Below, in pieces: positions 24,851 to 44,010 of a stretch of 64,000 nt of DNA; the stretch's first letter is position 1, and every line of letters starts with the position of its first letter. The DNA is from Batillaria attramentaria (Eukaryota; Mollusca; Gastropoda; Batillariidae), in contig JACVVK020000335.1 of assembly GCA_018292915.2 (NCBI GenBank), positions 377,501-441,500 on the forward strand, read 5' to 3'. The notes beneath the pieces were generated by a model. It was not told the origin of the DNA. It ran no database searches and saw nothing but the letters and a program-made list of their open reading frames with translations. Position numbers and translations under genes: made by a program.

Positions 24851-25862
24851 GGTGTTTCTGTAGCGCAAACAGGCAAATAGGTGTACCCCCCCCCCCCCCC
24901 CCCCCCCCCCCTCCCGCCCGAAAAAGTGGAAACAAACCAAAACAAGGTGAAATCACGATTTCTTGTTCAGTTCAGAGAGAACTCGATCAGAGCGGCACAG
25001 TTAAGTAAACTTGTATTTTCATGGTTATTACAGTACATGCATGTTGGGCCATCGGATACAGTGATCTGTAAAGACACCGAAAGATAAGAAGCTTAGCTAG
25101 CTGATCTCTTATCTTTTTCATCTCACCACGTGTACACAATGCATACATAGTAAAGGTCAGATCATAACAAACCGTTGCTTCTGAAGAGCAGTCCAAGCAG
25201 CGAACCATTTTATCATTATTTTATTCTGTTTTGTGACTGATCAGCAGTATGGCATTTGGGAGGTACAGTGCTTGATTCATTTCACTAGTGAACATTATTT
25301 TGCGTAGTTTGAATGACCCTATAGTTACACGTATTACTGTATAGCTATAGTTACATAACATTACTGTTGATGTCTGAACCTAGAGTGAAGCGAGTACCTG
25401 TACGGCAGCACGAGCTGTGTCACAGAACGTGGGCATCGGTCCGGAACAGCGCAGTAGAATTTCATGTGCCCCAGGAGGCCAAACTCGAAATCAAATACAT
25501 AGATAAAACCACAAAGTATTTCCGTTGCTGCATTCTGTATGTAACACATATCAAGAGCGTGTGTGTTTATTTTCATGACAGACCAAGTTAGTGTTTTGCT
25601 TTGTGTGTGTTGGTGTATGTTTTTTCTTCTTGTTTCAGCTAATCGGTGTGTGTGTGTGTGTGCGTGTGCGTGTGCGTGTGCGTGTGCGTGTGCGTGTGTG
25701 TGTTGTGGTGTGTGCGTGTGTGCGTGTGCGCGTGCGTTCGTGCGTGCGTGCGTGCGGTTCGGCTTGTTTACTCTGCGCCAACCTCAGACTGTTTTGATCC
25801 ATGTTGTCCCCCCCCCTCACCCCCACCCCACCCCCACCCCAATCGCCCTTTACGTGTTTCAG

Positions 25863-33214
<7,352 letters not shown>

Positions 33215-33317
33215 GGACACCAGAGAAAACCTCAGTGTCGAGGCCTTCCTGAATAAAGCGTTAACTTTTTTTAATTCAGTAAATAGTTTGAATTCTTATA
33301 CTGTATCAGTTACTTTG

Positions 33318-33443
33318 CGAGTGTGGTTCGAATCCTGGCTGGGGCCAAATATTTGTGCTGGCTTTTTCATCGTTTGGCCCGTCTTGGATATCATACGTAT
33401 TTGGTGGAAAAGGACGTTAAACCCGCAAACACCCACCCACCTT
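33318..33443 (+). mobile_element. SINE-A, 5'-truncated, downstream of EPDR-A
   Basis: Starts near box B (GGTTCGAATCCTGGCTGGGG) and ends CAAACACCCACCCACC. Confidence 0.85.
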
Positions 33444-33704
33444 TTTGCGAGTGTGTAAGGTTGAAAATACATGTCAAAAAGCTCATAATTGTGTGTCTGA
33501 TGAAATCACTTTACAAACCACTGACTTGTGTGAGCATTTTGACAACGTCAAAATGTTTTTGAAAGAAGCAAGTTATCTAATATCAGGAACTTTCATGGAA
33601 ATTTATCTGACATTAAATGGAAAAAGACAAACATATACTTCGAAAAAAACAAAACCAAAATCAAGAGTAACACAAAGCCAACCCAAAACAAGTTATACAA
33701 ACAC

Positions 33705-34140
33705 AATGATTTCACTTCTTTATTCGTACACAAGTTTCAGTCGTGACTAGTTCATGTATGCGTCTTATCGTTCAAAAGTGTGCGTATGTGTGTACATTGG
33801 TTGGAATGTCTTAAGACAGGCAAGACGAAACAAGGATACATTCAGAATCCCACAGAAAACCTGTACGTTTTTGAAGAGTGTCACAATGTCTGACGATATC
33901 CACACAGAATTCCGGTAACCAGCTTGTCTTTGCTTGCTCAAAACTGACATTACTAGGTTGAAAATGGTTAAACATTCTTCAAAATCTGTTTGTTTGTTTT
34001 TTCCTACAATTTTTAGGCCCTCCACCACAACCATGGGAAAGATCATGCTAATAGTTCAGTGCTGAACACCTAACAGTTTTGATTTTGTCTACACCACCAG
34101 AGCCCAGAGAAATTGGTATCACATACATATCACAATCTGA
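33705..34140 (-). other. Duplicated trailer segment S1 (possible minus-strand terminal exon)
   Basis: About 430 bp highly similar to 43460-43920, placed after each EPDR copy. The minus strand has AATAAA (complement of 33719-33724) near one end and a frame with VVVEGLKIVGKNK and CLTIFNLVMSVLSKQRQAGY, largely conserved in the other copy. I do not recognise the protein. It could be the 3' exon of a minus-strand gene or a non-coding repeat. Confidence 0.5.
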
Positions 34141-34249
34141 CACAAGTTTTCTATGACCTGCGTGTTACTGTCCAGTCCCAGAGAATCGAAAAAAAAAAAA
34201 TGAAAAGCGTTCTCTTCTGGAATGTTCACGGAGCACAAACCGGAACTCA

Positions 34250-34560
34250 AAAGTGCTGCGGCGGAGGTTTACAACGAGGTGACGTAATTCTGCGGTGGAG
34301 CACAAACTGGAAATGAAAAATGCAGCAGTGGAGTCTTAGCGAGGTAATGTATTTATTCGCGTAGCACCAACCGAAATGAAGCAATGCAGCGGCGGAGTAG
34401 CAGTATAGCAAGGTGACGTAGTGGTGTGGCGGAGCACCAACCGGAGGTAATAAAAGCTGCGGTTGAGAGTTTTCTAGTGAGGATTCGTATTTACGCTTTG
34501 GAGCACAAACCTGAGGTGAAAAGTGCTGCGGTTGGGTTTGTGCAGCGCAAATACGTAAAA
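34250..34560 (+). repeat. Degenerate 66-68-bp minisatellite upstream of EPDR copy B
   Basis: Four to five diverged units of the 24060-24850 array (AACGAGGTGACGTAATTCTG, GTGCTGCGGCGGAGG). Flanking sequence to about 34930 also matches 24910-25210. Confidence 0.85.
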
Positions 34561-35034
34561 CTTTGTGACAAACAAAACGGAATGCTGCGAAAGGTTTTAC
34601 CAACAAAAAAAAAAAAAAAAAAAGGAAAATGAAACCAAACCAAAACAAAGAAAAATCACTTCTTCAGATCAAAGAGAACTCACAAAGAACGAGTAGAATA
34701 CATATAGTGTTTATTATTATAAGTAAAAGTTATAATTATGGTCATTGCAGTAAAGAGCAGTCATACAACCTGGGACATCGGATACAGTGCCCGCCCTGTC
34801 ATGACACTCAAAGATAAGAAGCTTACCACGCTGGGCTCTTATCTTTTACATCTCACTCACTTGTACACAATGCGTACATAGTAAAGGTCAGATTACAACA
34901 AACCGACCTGGATTCGCTTGTTGTGTTTTAGGGAACAGCTCAAGCATAAACCATTCAGTTTGTCTTTGCGGAGTACTGTCTCTGACTTTCATCTGTTTTG
35001 TGGTTGATGAGAAGTATGGGATTTGGGAGGTACA

Positions 35035-35036
<2 letters not shown>

Positions 35037-35088
<52 letters not shown>

Positions 35089-35097
35089 TCTCTCTCT
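35037..35097. repeat. (CT)n microsatellite
   Basis: Nearly pure CT run in the upstream region of EPDR-B. Confidence 0.95.
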
Positions 35098-35430
35098 GAT
35101 ACACACACTTACCAGCCACAAACACTGAGGCTACTCAACAACCCGGAATATGGTCAAAAGGAACCTTCTCAAGAGGGTTTAGAGTATCCGCCATACACAC
35201 ACTTACCCCCCTCTCTCTCTTAATTCGTGAACCGCCGTTGCAAAGGTTGCTTTAATTGAAAGATTTATTGAGCGTGTCAGAAGTACGTCTTCTTTATGCT
35301 CAAAATGTTTTGTTTTTTTCTGTACTTCCTCCAATGCAAGGAAATAAATCTGTTTGAACCAAAGGTCTGTATTTTACGATGTGCCCCCTTCGTCCACCCC
35401 ACCCCACCCCTCCACCCCCTTATGTTTCAG

Positions 35431-35632
35431 GCTGTTGCTTCTGGCTGTGGCAGTGGCGAGTGGGTGCCATGGCTGCTGTGTCCCCAACAAGGGATTCTCT
35501 GGACCCGTCCGCATTTTGCAGACGACAGTTGCTCCAGGAATGCCGGGGACTGGAGTGGTGGGTATGGGTGGTCGTCGTCTTTATACGTTGTCGTTATTGC
35601 TGCTGTCGTTATGGTTAAAACGTAACAACAAC

Positions 35633-35725
<93 letters not shown>

Positions 35726-35764
35726 AGACACACAGACACACACAGACACAGACACAGACACACA

Positions 35765-35829
<65 letters not shown>

Positions 35830-36249
35830 TCTTGGAACAGACTAATCAAACGCTTCCCGAAAGAAATGGGCAAGACAGGACAGAGTTGGGGAATGTCGGA
35901 TGAAGGCAGGCAAGGCGTTCCACACTGAAGGACCAAAGCAAAAGAAAGCAGAAAACATGAGTATACTGTGTGTCTCAAACACAGAAAAAGAAACTGAGAG
36001 AGAAAATTATATCGTAAGTTTGTTGAAAACCGTCGGCATATCTATTCATGACAATAAAACCACACTGAGGAAAATGTTAATATGGAGTTTTCCTCATTGT
36101 GTTTAAGAAGACATGTGTTTGCAGACTATCCCTGTACAAGCCTACGACGGTGCCCACAAGCGAATCGGCGTCGGCTTTTATGAAAACAATATGTACACTC
36201 GGAATATCCTGGACTATGGAAAGGTTGGCTCATGTGCACGTTCAACACA

Positions 36250-36299
<50 letters not shown>

Positions 36300-37861
36300 A
36301 GTTCTAGCACTCCGAGTGGCGAGGGGGTGGGGATGGGGTGGATGGGGGGTGGGGGGAGGGTGCCTGGGTAGCATCGAGTCGGGATCGGAGGGTCACAGGT
36401 TTGGATCCCAGAGCCAACATTTGTGTAGACCATGGACGAAGAAAACAAAAACCAAACCAAATGAACAGCATGCAATTGTAACAACAACAAACGCAAAACC
36501 TGTATAGGCTCAAAATAAGAAAATAATTATGCATGGTCAAAAAGGAAAACGTTACCATTCAAAAGATTTGCCCCTTTAAGCTGAAGAATTCCATTCTTTC
36601 TCCCATATTACGGAAACACGTACGTTCACTGAAGGCGTATGTAATGTTCTATCTTATTCTAGCAGTTATCCGCTAACGGGGAAAAAAAACCCATAATCTA
36701 AAGACGCAGACGACTAGCAATAACTAGCCGATATGTTTGCAGGGAATTCAACTGATTGTCAAAGGAGACTGGTACGGGAACCCAAAGACTGCCAAGTGCA
36801 CCAAATATCCGCTCAAAGGAACATGGGGGAAAGGAGCCTGTGTACCAAGCAAGTATCTGGCTGGAATCTGTTGTTGCTGTTTGCTTGCTTGACTTTTTTT
36901 TTTTTTTTTTTTTTTTGGGGGGGGGGGTTAAATTTACTTTTGTTGTTGTTGTTTGTTGGAATTGATTGGTTTATTGAGAAATAGTGCTCACTATTAAAAA
37001 AAACAACAGCAACAAAACAGAACAAAACAAAACCAGCAACACGAAACAAACAACAACACCCCCCCCCCCCCCCTAAAAAAACAAAACAAAAAACAACAAA
37101 AAAAAAACAAAAACAAAAAAAAACAAGAACAACAACGAAAGAAAAAGACGAATGGCGTCGAAGGACTGTGACACAAAAACTGGGCACAGTGCCTTTTCAA
37201 TTTTTATTTCTATTAATACGTTTATTCACATTTAATTTTCAAAGAACATTCTTAATTCTGTTCACGTGTACAGAGAATGCCACAAAGAGCGACAACTTCT
37301 ACATGGGTCACCCCCCAGGGCAGTACTACCGTCAACTTCAGGCTGTAGCTTACAGCTACGAGCAGGGGTCAATGAAGGCCAAGGTCATGGTCACTGAAGA
37401 CACATGCAACCTTGTGGGTGAGGTGATCTATGACACGGGAAGTACGGGTGAGTACTCCGAGTTCCATTCCAGTGTTGCATGTCAACGACCTGTAGGCCCT
37501 TGGCTGATTTGCATAGTCTCGCTCAGTTCTCGTGGCGAGAGATCCTCAATACCTGCTTACTGAAAGTATTTACAAAGACTCAATATGATGTGGCGTATTC
37601 CGAGCCCGAGTCCTCAAAGTGACCCCCCACCACCCGCCCCTCCCCCTTTTTTAAGTTGTTTCTCTATAGAGAAACAACTTTATGAGACGGGGCAGATTTT
37701 GCTGCGCGCAGCAGCAAGTTTCAGTGATACAAAACAAGACTGTGACGTTTCTCCACACAATAATACTTTCACGCACATAGTGACGTAACGAAACCTGCGT
37801 CATAGACACTTGACGTGCACACTATGCTGCTGCGTTCTTTTTGGCGGGGGTTGTGAGACGT

Positions 37862-37903
<42 letters not shown>

Positions 37904-39039
37904 ACGGATGTAATGATGGCTATCTCCTAAACCACCTCGATGGAGGCCTTTTTACTTTGAGATAAAATGGGAAATCACATTCTCCAGACCTACCTTTCAC
38001 GATTTTTAGCCTGCCGCATTTTCAGAAGAGCTATCGCCGATTTTAAAAAATCGGTCGTGTTACGAATTTGTTCGAAAAAGTTGTTCAAATTCCTTCATTT
38101 TCTAGACATTGGAAGTTCACCCAATCACACTGCCTGTGTTCGTGCTACAGCTCTGTAGCTCTGACTGGTTTTGTGTAAAAAATAAATTTTCGAGGTAGGG
38201 GTGGTTTGCACATAAGATCAAATATCTATGAAAAGACTACTGCAAATTACTTACCATCCCGGCGTTTTTGTCTAGTGTGACAACTGCACATATGACAGGA
38301 ACTACAGCACTATTATAGCTTTAGCATTTAGAATAACTGAACTTTTAGATAAACATAACTTTTTCAAGTTTCTGCGAAAAGCACCGGTCAAAAGAGTTCC
38401 AAATTTTCGATTTCATAAGTACAATACAAGGTATTCTAGTTCATGTTTCACCAGCCCTCTAGATCTTCCAGATTTTATGTAAAAATTAATTCAGCCAGGG
38501 AAGTCACAAAAGCAACAGGGAAATTACAAGACATGCACAAGCATCATCTGTCATACCACCAGTGTGAAGCTGACGTCAAACGCTTAGTTCCCAGACAAAA
38601 TAAGCAAGTATCGTCACTGCCTCCGACATTTCACCAGCCCTCTAGATCTTCCAGATTTCATGTGAAAAATAATTCAATCGGGGAAGCCACAAAGCCAACA
38701 GGGAAATCACAAGACATAAACAAGCTTCCTCAGACGATCGCAGTGCTAGAGGCTGACGTCAAAATGTTTAGTTCGCGGAACTGACGTCATCTCTCCGTCT
38801 GTGTATGACGACCTGCCTGAGGCTGACGTCAAATGTTTAGTTCACGGAACTGACGTCTCTCTCTCTCTCTCTCTGGGGAGCCAGGGTGGCCGAATGGTAG
38901 AGCGTTGGACTTTCAATGCTCGGGTCGAGAGTTCGAATCCCGGCTTGGGCCAAATATTTGTGCTGGCCTTTCTCTCGTTGCCCCGTCTTTGATATCACCC
39001 TTACGTGGTGGAAAAGGACGTTAAACTCCAAAACACCCA

Positions 39040-39074
<35 letters not shown>

Positions 39075-39757
39075 GCTCTCCCCCCACCCGGCCCCACCCC
39101 CAGTCACGTGACTGATCGGTCGAGGTCGTAGAGGATCTAGTGTCATTGGTAGAACTTGGAGAGGGGAGAACCGGCAACAATAACAACAAAACAGACAAAA
39201 TAAAATGAAATTTGGAGAAACAACTTTGTAGGACGGGGCCGTTCCTCCTTGTTTTCTTAAACAATCTTTACTTTATTCACACCATAGAGGACCACTGCAT
39301 TACGGTATTTACCTAAGAATTACGTCAGTCGTGCCTGTTTGGAAATCAGCTGCCCTCTGATTTTGCCACGTCAATGGGATAGGGTTTGGTGGTGTAGAGA
39401 AGTTGAATTATGGTCATTTGGAATTTGAAGAGGTGGGGATCTGAAGTTTGAAAAAATTCTTCAGGTCACGTCTGTTCTGTGGGTCTGGTGTCTACTTCTG
39501 CCGGTACAATGTAATGTGACCTAACCTAATGTGAAACCTTTCTTGAAACCTGGGAATCCAAGAGGTTTGTTGTGTTGGAAAGCAGAGGAGATCCACTCCA
39601 CTAGATCTGGGTGTGTCTACGTCTTCAGTACCATAAACGATATGAAAATTCCGTTAAATCAAGGATTCCGTATCCCTTATGCAAAAGCACACAATTTTAT
39701 TACGGGTATTGTAGCAAGTGTGCTTTCGCGCACCTGTCTTCCCAAAGGAGTGATCTG

Positions 39758-39808
<51 letters not shown>

Positions 39809-40671
39809 AGCTGGAGCGAAGGTGATCAACCGTCTGTATGTCAACCAGTCCATGACAGGCGACGCGGGGTTCTTCCAGGTCAACCCCAATATCACGTGCG
39901 TTCCAGATGCGGTGAGTGCCCCCCCCACCCCCAGCTCCCACCCCCTCTTCTTTCACCTTCAGTTTCAGGGACAAGTGTAACTGGAAATCACTCATGGCGA
40001 ATGTCCTGGGTCAGTAGTAGTTCCAAAAAAAAAAAAAAAAATACAAACAAAAAAGCAGCAGCAACAGCCAAAGAAAATGAATAAAAGGACTGTTGTGCAT
40101 TTTACCCTTGAAATTCTACAAGTTGATGGTTGCAAAATTACTTCTGAAGTCAGCCCGAAGATTTCTTTATTTGACTATTGCTTTCTTTGACTATTGCTTT
40201 CTTTGACTATTGCTTTCTTTGACTATTGCTTTCTTTGACGAATGCTTTAACAACATTGCTTTCTTCGAAACAATTGAAATTCTACAAGTTGATGGTCGCA
40301 AAATTACTTCTGTCTTCTGAAGTCAGCCCTTCCAAAGCCACGTATGACAATTCTGCACCATTCATTAGTGTTACGTGTACCCGTTTCTGATAGGGGATGG
40401 CACCCAAATCTAATTCAACACAGACATGTATATCACAGGAATAACTAGCCTATAAACAGAGATAGGGCGATGAAGCGAAAAAGCACACTGAGCAAATCCT
40501 GTTATGCCCTCTTGAAATTATACCACCGGCAGACGGTCATAGTGGGGCGCTGTCATATTTATATCAGAAACAAAACGGCGATCTTTTCTTCTTGTCCAGA
40601 ATCCACCAGCCATGTCCCAGTGGGAATACATCAGCCTGTTTGGTTGGCTGCTCGGGGTGCAGCAGAACTGA
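35431..40671 (+). CDS. Ependymin-related protein, tandem copy B (first exon not located)
   Basis: Paralogue of the gene at 25863-33214, same orientation and exon phases. Exons are 35431-35557, 36125-36223, 36743-36848, 37274-37447, 39811-39911 and 40600-40671 (TGA). Landmarks are signal core LLLLAVAVASG, CCVPNKGFSGPVRI, AYDGAHKRIGV, CTKYPLKGTWGKGACVP, EDTCNLVGEVIYD, NPNITCVPD and a C-terminal LFGWLLGVQQN. The NAT, NQS and NIT sequons are kept. The donor at 36849 is GC (ACCAA|GCAAGT), as in copy A. Exon 39811 is preceded by (TG)n then TCAG. AATAAA is at 40710-40715. No frameshift or stop was seen. Exon 37274-37447 differs from copy A at 6 of 174 bases; exon 36125-36223 differs at 20 of 99. The entry phase again requires a short upstream exon. 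Ependymin-related identity is inference from Cys pattern and layout; the coding structure is secure. Confidence 0.75.
35634..35828. repeat. (CA)n/(CAGA)n microsatellite, about 195 bp
   Basis: Pure CA with GACACAGACA interruptions, just inside the intron after EPDR-B exon 35431-35557. Confidence 0.95.
36253..36296. repeat. (CT)n tract, equivalent to 27338-27392
   Basis: Starts about 30 bp after donor AAG|GTTGGC, the same place as in copy A. Confidence 0.95.
37653..37680. repeat. 28-bp perfect palindrome
   Basis: AAGTTGTTTCTCTA and its exact complement with no spacer. A half-site GAGAAACAACTTTGTAGGAC recurs at about 39217, so it may be the end of a larger repeat. Confidence 0.7.
38440..38860 (+). 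repeat. Tandem duplication with CRE-like TGACGTCA sites
   Basis: Two diverged copies of a ~185-bp block starting TTTCACCAGCCCTCTAGATC (about 38446 and 38629). Perfect TGACGTCA palindromes lie at 38571, 38754, 38782 and 38824; TGACGTCT is at 38851. Confidence 0.8.
38876..39050 (+). mobile_element. Full-length SINE-A inside a CT microsatellite
   Basis: Box A TGGTAGAGCGTTGG, box B GAGTTCGAATCCC, tail CACCCACCCACCC. (CT)n lies on both sides. Confidence 0.9.
39760..39810 (+). promoter_or_regulatory. (TG)n abutting the 3' splice site of EPDR-B exon 39811
   Basis: About 24 TG units lead into TCAG|CTGGAGCG with no intervening polypyrimidine tract, as in copy A. Confidence 0.7.
40109..40330. repeat. 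Direct repeat enclosing a 17-bp tandem repeat
   Basis: GAAATTCTACAAGTTGATGG begins at about 40109 and 40275. Between them, CTTTGACTATTGCTTT repeats about five times (40164-40250). Confidence 0.8.
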
Positions 40672-40739
40672 GGACCATAATGGAAACATTTATCTCTGTG
40701 GTCTGCATGAATAAAGTGTTAATTCTTAATCAACTAGAG

Positions 40740-42688
40740 GAGCAAAGCCTCCTTGGCTCACTTGTGAGATGGGTCAAGGTCATTCAAAAGAGTATGTTTC
40801 TAAAGCTCTTATCACCAGCTATCACGAAATAAGGTGTCTTGTGTTCATAGTTCCTAAGAAAACGGCAAATGGCAACATAACAGTTTTCCCAGGACAGCTT
40901 CTATGACCTTGACCTTGGGTCAAGGTCATTCAAATGAGATCTGTAAGTGAAGAGCTTATCAGTGACTATCATTATGCCAAATTTGATAACTCTAATTTTT
41001 GTAGTTTCTGTACAAATGGTAATGTAAAATTTCACAACAGACAGCTGAGTCAAGGTCACTCAAATGGGTATGTCTGCATAGGTCTCTTTGCTGCCTATCA
41101 TTGTGCCTTGCTGCTGTTTGTTGTTTCCAAGGAAATGCTAACGTTAAAGTCTCCACAAAACATCTTGAATGGCCTTGACCTTGACCCAAAGAAATTGAAT
41201 ACAAGTATGCCAGTACAGATTATACCAGTACAGGTTTTGTCAATGTCTATCATGCCATGCAAAGTTTGATGCCTCTGGTACCACTACATTCCGAGAAAAT
41301 GGCAATTTTAAATTTCCAATTACACAGCTTTGACGACCTTGACCTTCAGTCAAGGTCATTCAAAATGGTAAGTCTTGAAAGGTCTTGCTGCTGTTTATCA
41401 GCAAGCCAGGTTTGGTGCTTCTGCTGTTTATTGTTTCTGAGAAAATGCCAATGTTAAGGTTTTGGAAGGTTTTCCGCAAAACAGCTTGAATGGCCTTGAC
41501 CTTGATTCAAAGTCACTTAATACAGGTATGTCAGTAAATGTGTTGTCAATGTCTATCATCTTGCAAAGTTTGATGTCTCTGGCTTTTCTAAATTCTGAGA
41601 AAATGCCAATGTAAAATTTCCAAACAGACAGCTTTAGTGACCCTGACCTTAGGTCAAGGTCAGTCATTATGGTATGTTTTGAAAGGTCTTATGGCTGTCT
41701 ATCAGCTTGCCAAGTTTGGTGCCTCTGCTGTTCATTGTTTCTGAGAAAATGCCAATGTTAAGGTTTTGGAAGGTTTTCCGCAAAACAGCTTGTATGGCCT
41801 TGACCTTGATTCAAAGTCACTGAATACAGGTATGTCAGTAAATGTGTTGTCAATATCCATCGCCATGCTAAGTTTGATGTCTCTGGCTTTTCTAAATTCT
41901 GAGAAAATGCCAATGTAAAATTTCCAAACAGACAGCTTTAGTGACCTTGACCTTGGGTCAAGGTCAATCATTATAGTATGTTTTGAAAGGTCTTATGGCT
42001 GTCTATCAGCTTGCCAAGTTTGGTGCCTCTGCTGTTCATTGTTTCTGAGAAAATGCCAATGTTAAGGTTTTGGACGGTTTCCGCAAAACAGCTTGCATGG
42101 CCTTGACCTTGATTCAAAGTAACTGATTACAGGTATGTTAGTAAAGGTGTTGTCAATGTCTATCATCTTGCAAAGTTTGATGTCTCTGGCTTTTCTAGAT
42201 TCTGAGAAAATGTCAATGTAAAATTTCCAAACAGACAGCTTTAGTGACCTTGACCTTGGGTCAAGGTCAATCATTATAGTATGTTTTGAAAGGTCTTATG
42301 GCTGTCTATCAGCTTGCCAAGTTTGGTGCCTCTGCTGTTCATTGTTTCTGAGAAAATGCCAATGTTAAGGTTTTGGAAGGTTTTTTGCAAAACAGCTTGT
42401 ATGGCCTTGACCTTGATTCAAAGTCACTGAATACAGGTATGTCAGTAAAGGTGTTGTCAATATCCATCGCCATGCTAAGTTTGATGTCTCTGGCTTTTCT
42501 AAATTCTGAGAAAATGCCAATGTAAAATTTCCAAACAGACAGCTTTAGTGACCTTGACCTTGGGTCAAGGTCAATCACTATGATATGCTTTGAAAGGTCT
42601 TATGGCTGTCTATCAGCTTGCCAAGTTTGGTGCCTCTGCTGCTCATAGTTTCTGAGAAAATGCCAGTGTTAAGGTTTACTGCGGACAC

Positions 42689-42757
<69 letters not shown>

Positions 42758-42810
42758 GACGACGGAGGGTTATTACATAGACTCACTTTGTTACACAAGT
42801 GAGCCAAAAA
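40740..42810 (+). mobile_element. TCAAGGTCA-palindrome repeat element, long copy
   Basis: Bounded by inverted ends GGCTCACTTGT (40755-40765) and ACAAGTGAGCC (42795-42805). Inside, a ~303-308-bp higher-order unit repeats (palindromes near 41331, 41639, 41942, 42245 and 42548). Each unit holds a GACCTTGACCTT/GGTCAAGGTCA palindrome and a half-palindrome GGCCTTGACCTTGATTC. A CAGA/CA run precedes the right end. No coding frame; frames on the minus strand reflect the tandem period. Confidence 0.85.
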
Positions 42811-42841
42811 TGATAATAATATTCAGTATTATTCAATAAAA

Positions 42842-43075
42842 TGTGACCCGTTCTCACTAAAGGGACCGTAAGTCGAAATATATGTATATCAACGCAATGT
42901 ACTGGTTATGCAGTTTAATTCAAGGATGAAAGCTGTACTACTAAAATTGACAGCGATATCAGCAGTTAAAGTTGGCTACTCACAAGGCGGCCATACTGAC
43001 CCCCGGCACTCTTTTCGCCTGTAGCGGCGTTCGGCCTAGCGCGACTTACGGTCCCTTTTGCGAGAACCGGTCACA
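42842..43075. mobile_element. MITE with TGTGACC ends, 234 bp
   Basis: Left end TGTGACCCGTTCTCACTAAA; the right end ends TTTTGCGAGAACCGGTCACA. Inverted repeats are about 34 bp, including GGGACCGTAAGTCG. Related to 51053-51305. Confidence 0.75.
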
Positions 43076-43459
43076 AAAGTGAATATACCACTCTTCTTTA
43101 TATTTTTGTGTGTGTATACTGTGACAGTTTTAGTAAAGTAACACTGGATTTAAAAAAGTTCTTACTTCCGTCTCCAATAAAGATTAGGCACTTAAAATCA
43201 CTTGACTACAATCCAAAGACGAGTGTCAACATTTTGAACGAATCGATGTTGTCTGTGGAAACAACTGATGTGGTCCAGAAGTCATGAGTAATGTCACATT
43301 CAAGTGACTGCATAATCAATTAACAAATGTATAAAAAAAAAATTTTAGAAAATGTAAAAACCAACCAGTTACAGCTAAAAGCACCAACCAATTACAACAA
43401 CAAAATATGTCGAAAACAAACAAACAAACCAACAAAAAAAACATGTAAACACAAACAAT

Positions 43460-43920
43460 GAAATTCACTTCTTTATTCTTACACAAGCTGCAGTCATGAC
43501 TAGTTCATTTATGCGTCTCATAGTTCAAAAGTGTGCATATGTATGTACATTGGTGGGAATGTCGCAAGACAGGCAAGACAAAACACGGATACATTCCGAC
43601 TCCCACAGAATACCTGTACTTTATTAGACCCAGTGTCATAATGCCTGATGAATCCACATATATTTCTGGTAACCCGCATTTCTCAACTTGTTCAAAACCG
43701 ACATTTCTTGGTTGAAAATGGTTAACCATTCTTCAATTTCTGTTTTTATTTTTCCTACAATTTTGAAGCCCTCCACCACAACCCTGGGTAAAAGATAATA
43801 TATGTACTGACAGTTCAGTGCTGCACACCTAACAGTTTGGATTTTGTCTACGCCACCAGAGCCCACAGAAAAAGAGAAATTGGTATCACATCATTATCAC
43901 AATCCGGTGCAACTTCATAA
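43460..43920 (-). other. Duplicated trailer segment S2 (possible minus-strand terminal exon)
   Basis: Partner of 33705-34140. The minus strand has AATAAA (complement of 43472-43477) and a frame with VVVEGFKIVGKIK and LTIFNQEMSVLNKLRNAGY. A stop or frameshift falls after WIHQAL relative to S1. Similarity with S1 fades at about 44010. Confidence 0.5.
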
Positions 43921-44010
43921 TGCAAAACTTGGCAATGAGCTTCGTGTTGCTTTGCTATCCTTGAGAATCACAAATGAAAAAGCTGTATCATCCCGGAATG
44001 TTCACAAAAC

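Noticed and set aside
41428..42578. Series of similar 70-79-codon minus-strand frames
   Set aside because: They reflect the ~303-bp tandem unit of the palindrome element; the similarity is due to DNA repetition.
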